The notes under the pieces are model-generated. The model was not told the origin of the DNA. It worked only from the letters and a program-made list of their open reading frames with translations, and did no database searches. Positions 63,728-64,000 of a DNA stretch of 64,000 nucleotides are shown here, one piece after another. The stretch is from Saccharospirillaceae bacterium (GTDB lineage: Bacteria; Pseudomonadota; Gammaproteobacteria; Pseudomonadales; Oceanobacteraceae), in the NCBI GenBank assembly GCA_021208685.1, contig JAJOJJ010000026.1:21173-85172 (forward strand). Reading direction: 5' to 3'. Within the stretch, counting starts at the first letter, position 1, and every line of letters begins with the position of its first letter. The position numbers and the translations under genes are program-made.

Positions 63728-64000
63728 TTAATCAGCACCATAGCTGACAAAACAGCATTTTTTAACATCAAGGCCTGCAGCCTCCCAGGGGAACTTATCC
63801 CCTTGCCGGCGGGCCGACCCCAGCTTCGCGCTTTCTGGGCCGTCACCCTTGAAACCTTGATATTTACTGGCCGCGCGGCTCATCGGCCATCCATGGCCGG
63901 AGCCGCTTGTCCGCATCCCTGCGGACAGACCAGACATATCAGCGGTTTCTGCGGCGGCCCCAGAGGCGCAGAAAACCATCACCGCACTGCCGCTTTTCAG
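63728..64000 (-). other. Hairpin-rich sequence at the right edge, coding status doubtful
   Basis: A frame is open on the minus strand from the window edge to a stop at 63728, but the predicted residues (Gly/Ser/Ala-rich) match no family I know. The DNA contains several close hairpins: GTCCGCA/TGCGGAC, GGCCAT/ATGGCC, and AGGGGA..TCCCCT. This looks more like a dispersed intergenic repeat than a gene. The stretch 63524-63727 holds the fadH promoter region and nothing else I can support. Confidence 0.35.

Overview
The window reads as chromosomal DNA of a marine-type gammaproteobacterium, probably an Oceanospirillales-like heterotroph. This rests on gene content (TRAP uptake, fadH, YbhGFS-like exporter, nitrate assimilation, diheme lipoproteins, OsmC-YcaO fusion) and mid-range GC; the genus cannot be named from the sequence alone. 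Genes are densely packed on both strands. I saw no rRNA, tRNA or CRISPR array.

Layout. 1-3.3 kb: a minus-strand iron uptake operon (TonB receptor, membrane protein, PepSY protein cut by the window edge) behind a Fur-like box. 3.9-6.1 kb: ygiQ. 6.3-11.9 kb: a frameshifted membrane AraC-type regulator, then a beta-helix lipoprotein and two tandem paralogous diheme cytochrome lipoproteins of unknown function. 12.2-28.8 kb: a complete nitrate assimilation region comprising a NIT-ANTAR antiterminator (NasR type), nitrate ABC transporter plus porin, FAD oxidoreductase, nirBD, a diguanylate cyclase response regulator, nasA and cobA. 28.9-35.2 kb: OsmC-YcaO protein and a TetR-controlled exporter. 35.4-41.0 kb: a small secreted protein, tag, a DUF938 methyltransferase, proS, a lytic transglycosylase and chrA. 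41.4-46.6 kb: a TRAP transporter of the 2-oxo-acid/lactate type with its own two-component system. 46.6-54.0 kb: a metallopeptidase-like protein, truncated globin and a Wadjet/Mks-like SMC operon (jetABC) whose SMC gene is split by one extra base in a G7 run and which has no jetD here. 54.2-57.9 kb: a DUF4234-like protein, a 7TMR-DISM histidine kinase and a discoidin-type lipoprotein. 57.9-61.4 kb: an AT-rich accessory patch with an ADP-ribosyltransferase toxin fragment, an overlapping candidate immunity gene, two related small proteins, an IS3-family element and a small membrane protein. 61.5-63.5 kb: fadH.

The best-supported regulatory finding is in the nitrate region. The leaders of nrtA and nasA each contain hexaloop hairpins (loops of form A-N-N-G-N-N) whose second member overlaps the 5' arm of a strong intrinsic terminator just before the start codon. 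This is the layout expected for antitermination by an ANTAR protein, and such a protein is encoded next door. Sigma-54-like -24/-12 elements precede nrtA and nirB, and a weaker one precedes nasA. The model is: nitrogen limitation gives initiation, and nitrate sensed by the NIT domain gives read-through.

The most unusual accessory feature is the ADP-ribosyltransferase fragment at 58.8-59.3 kb. It keeps R, STS and ExE motifs and is cut at its N-terminal side exactly at an IS end.
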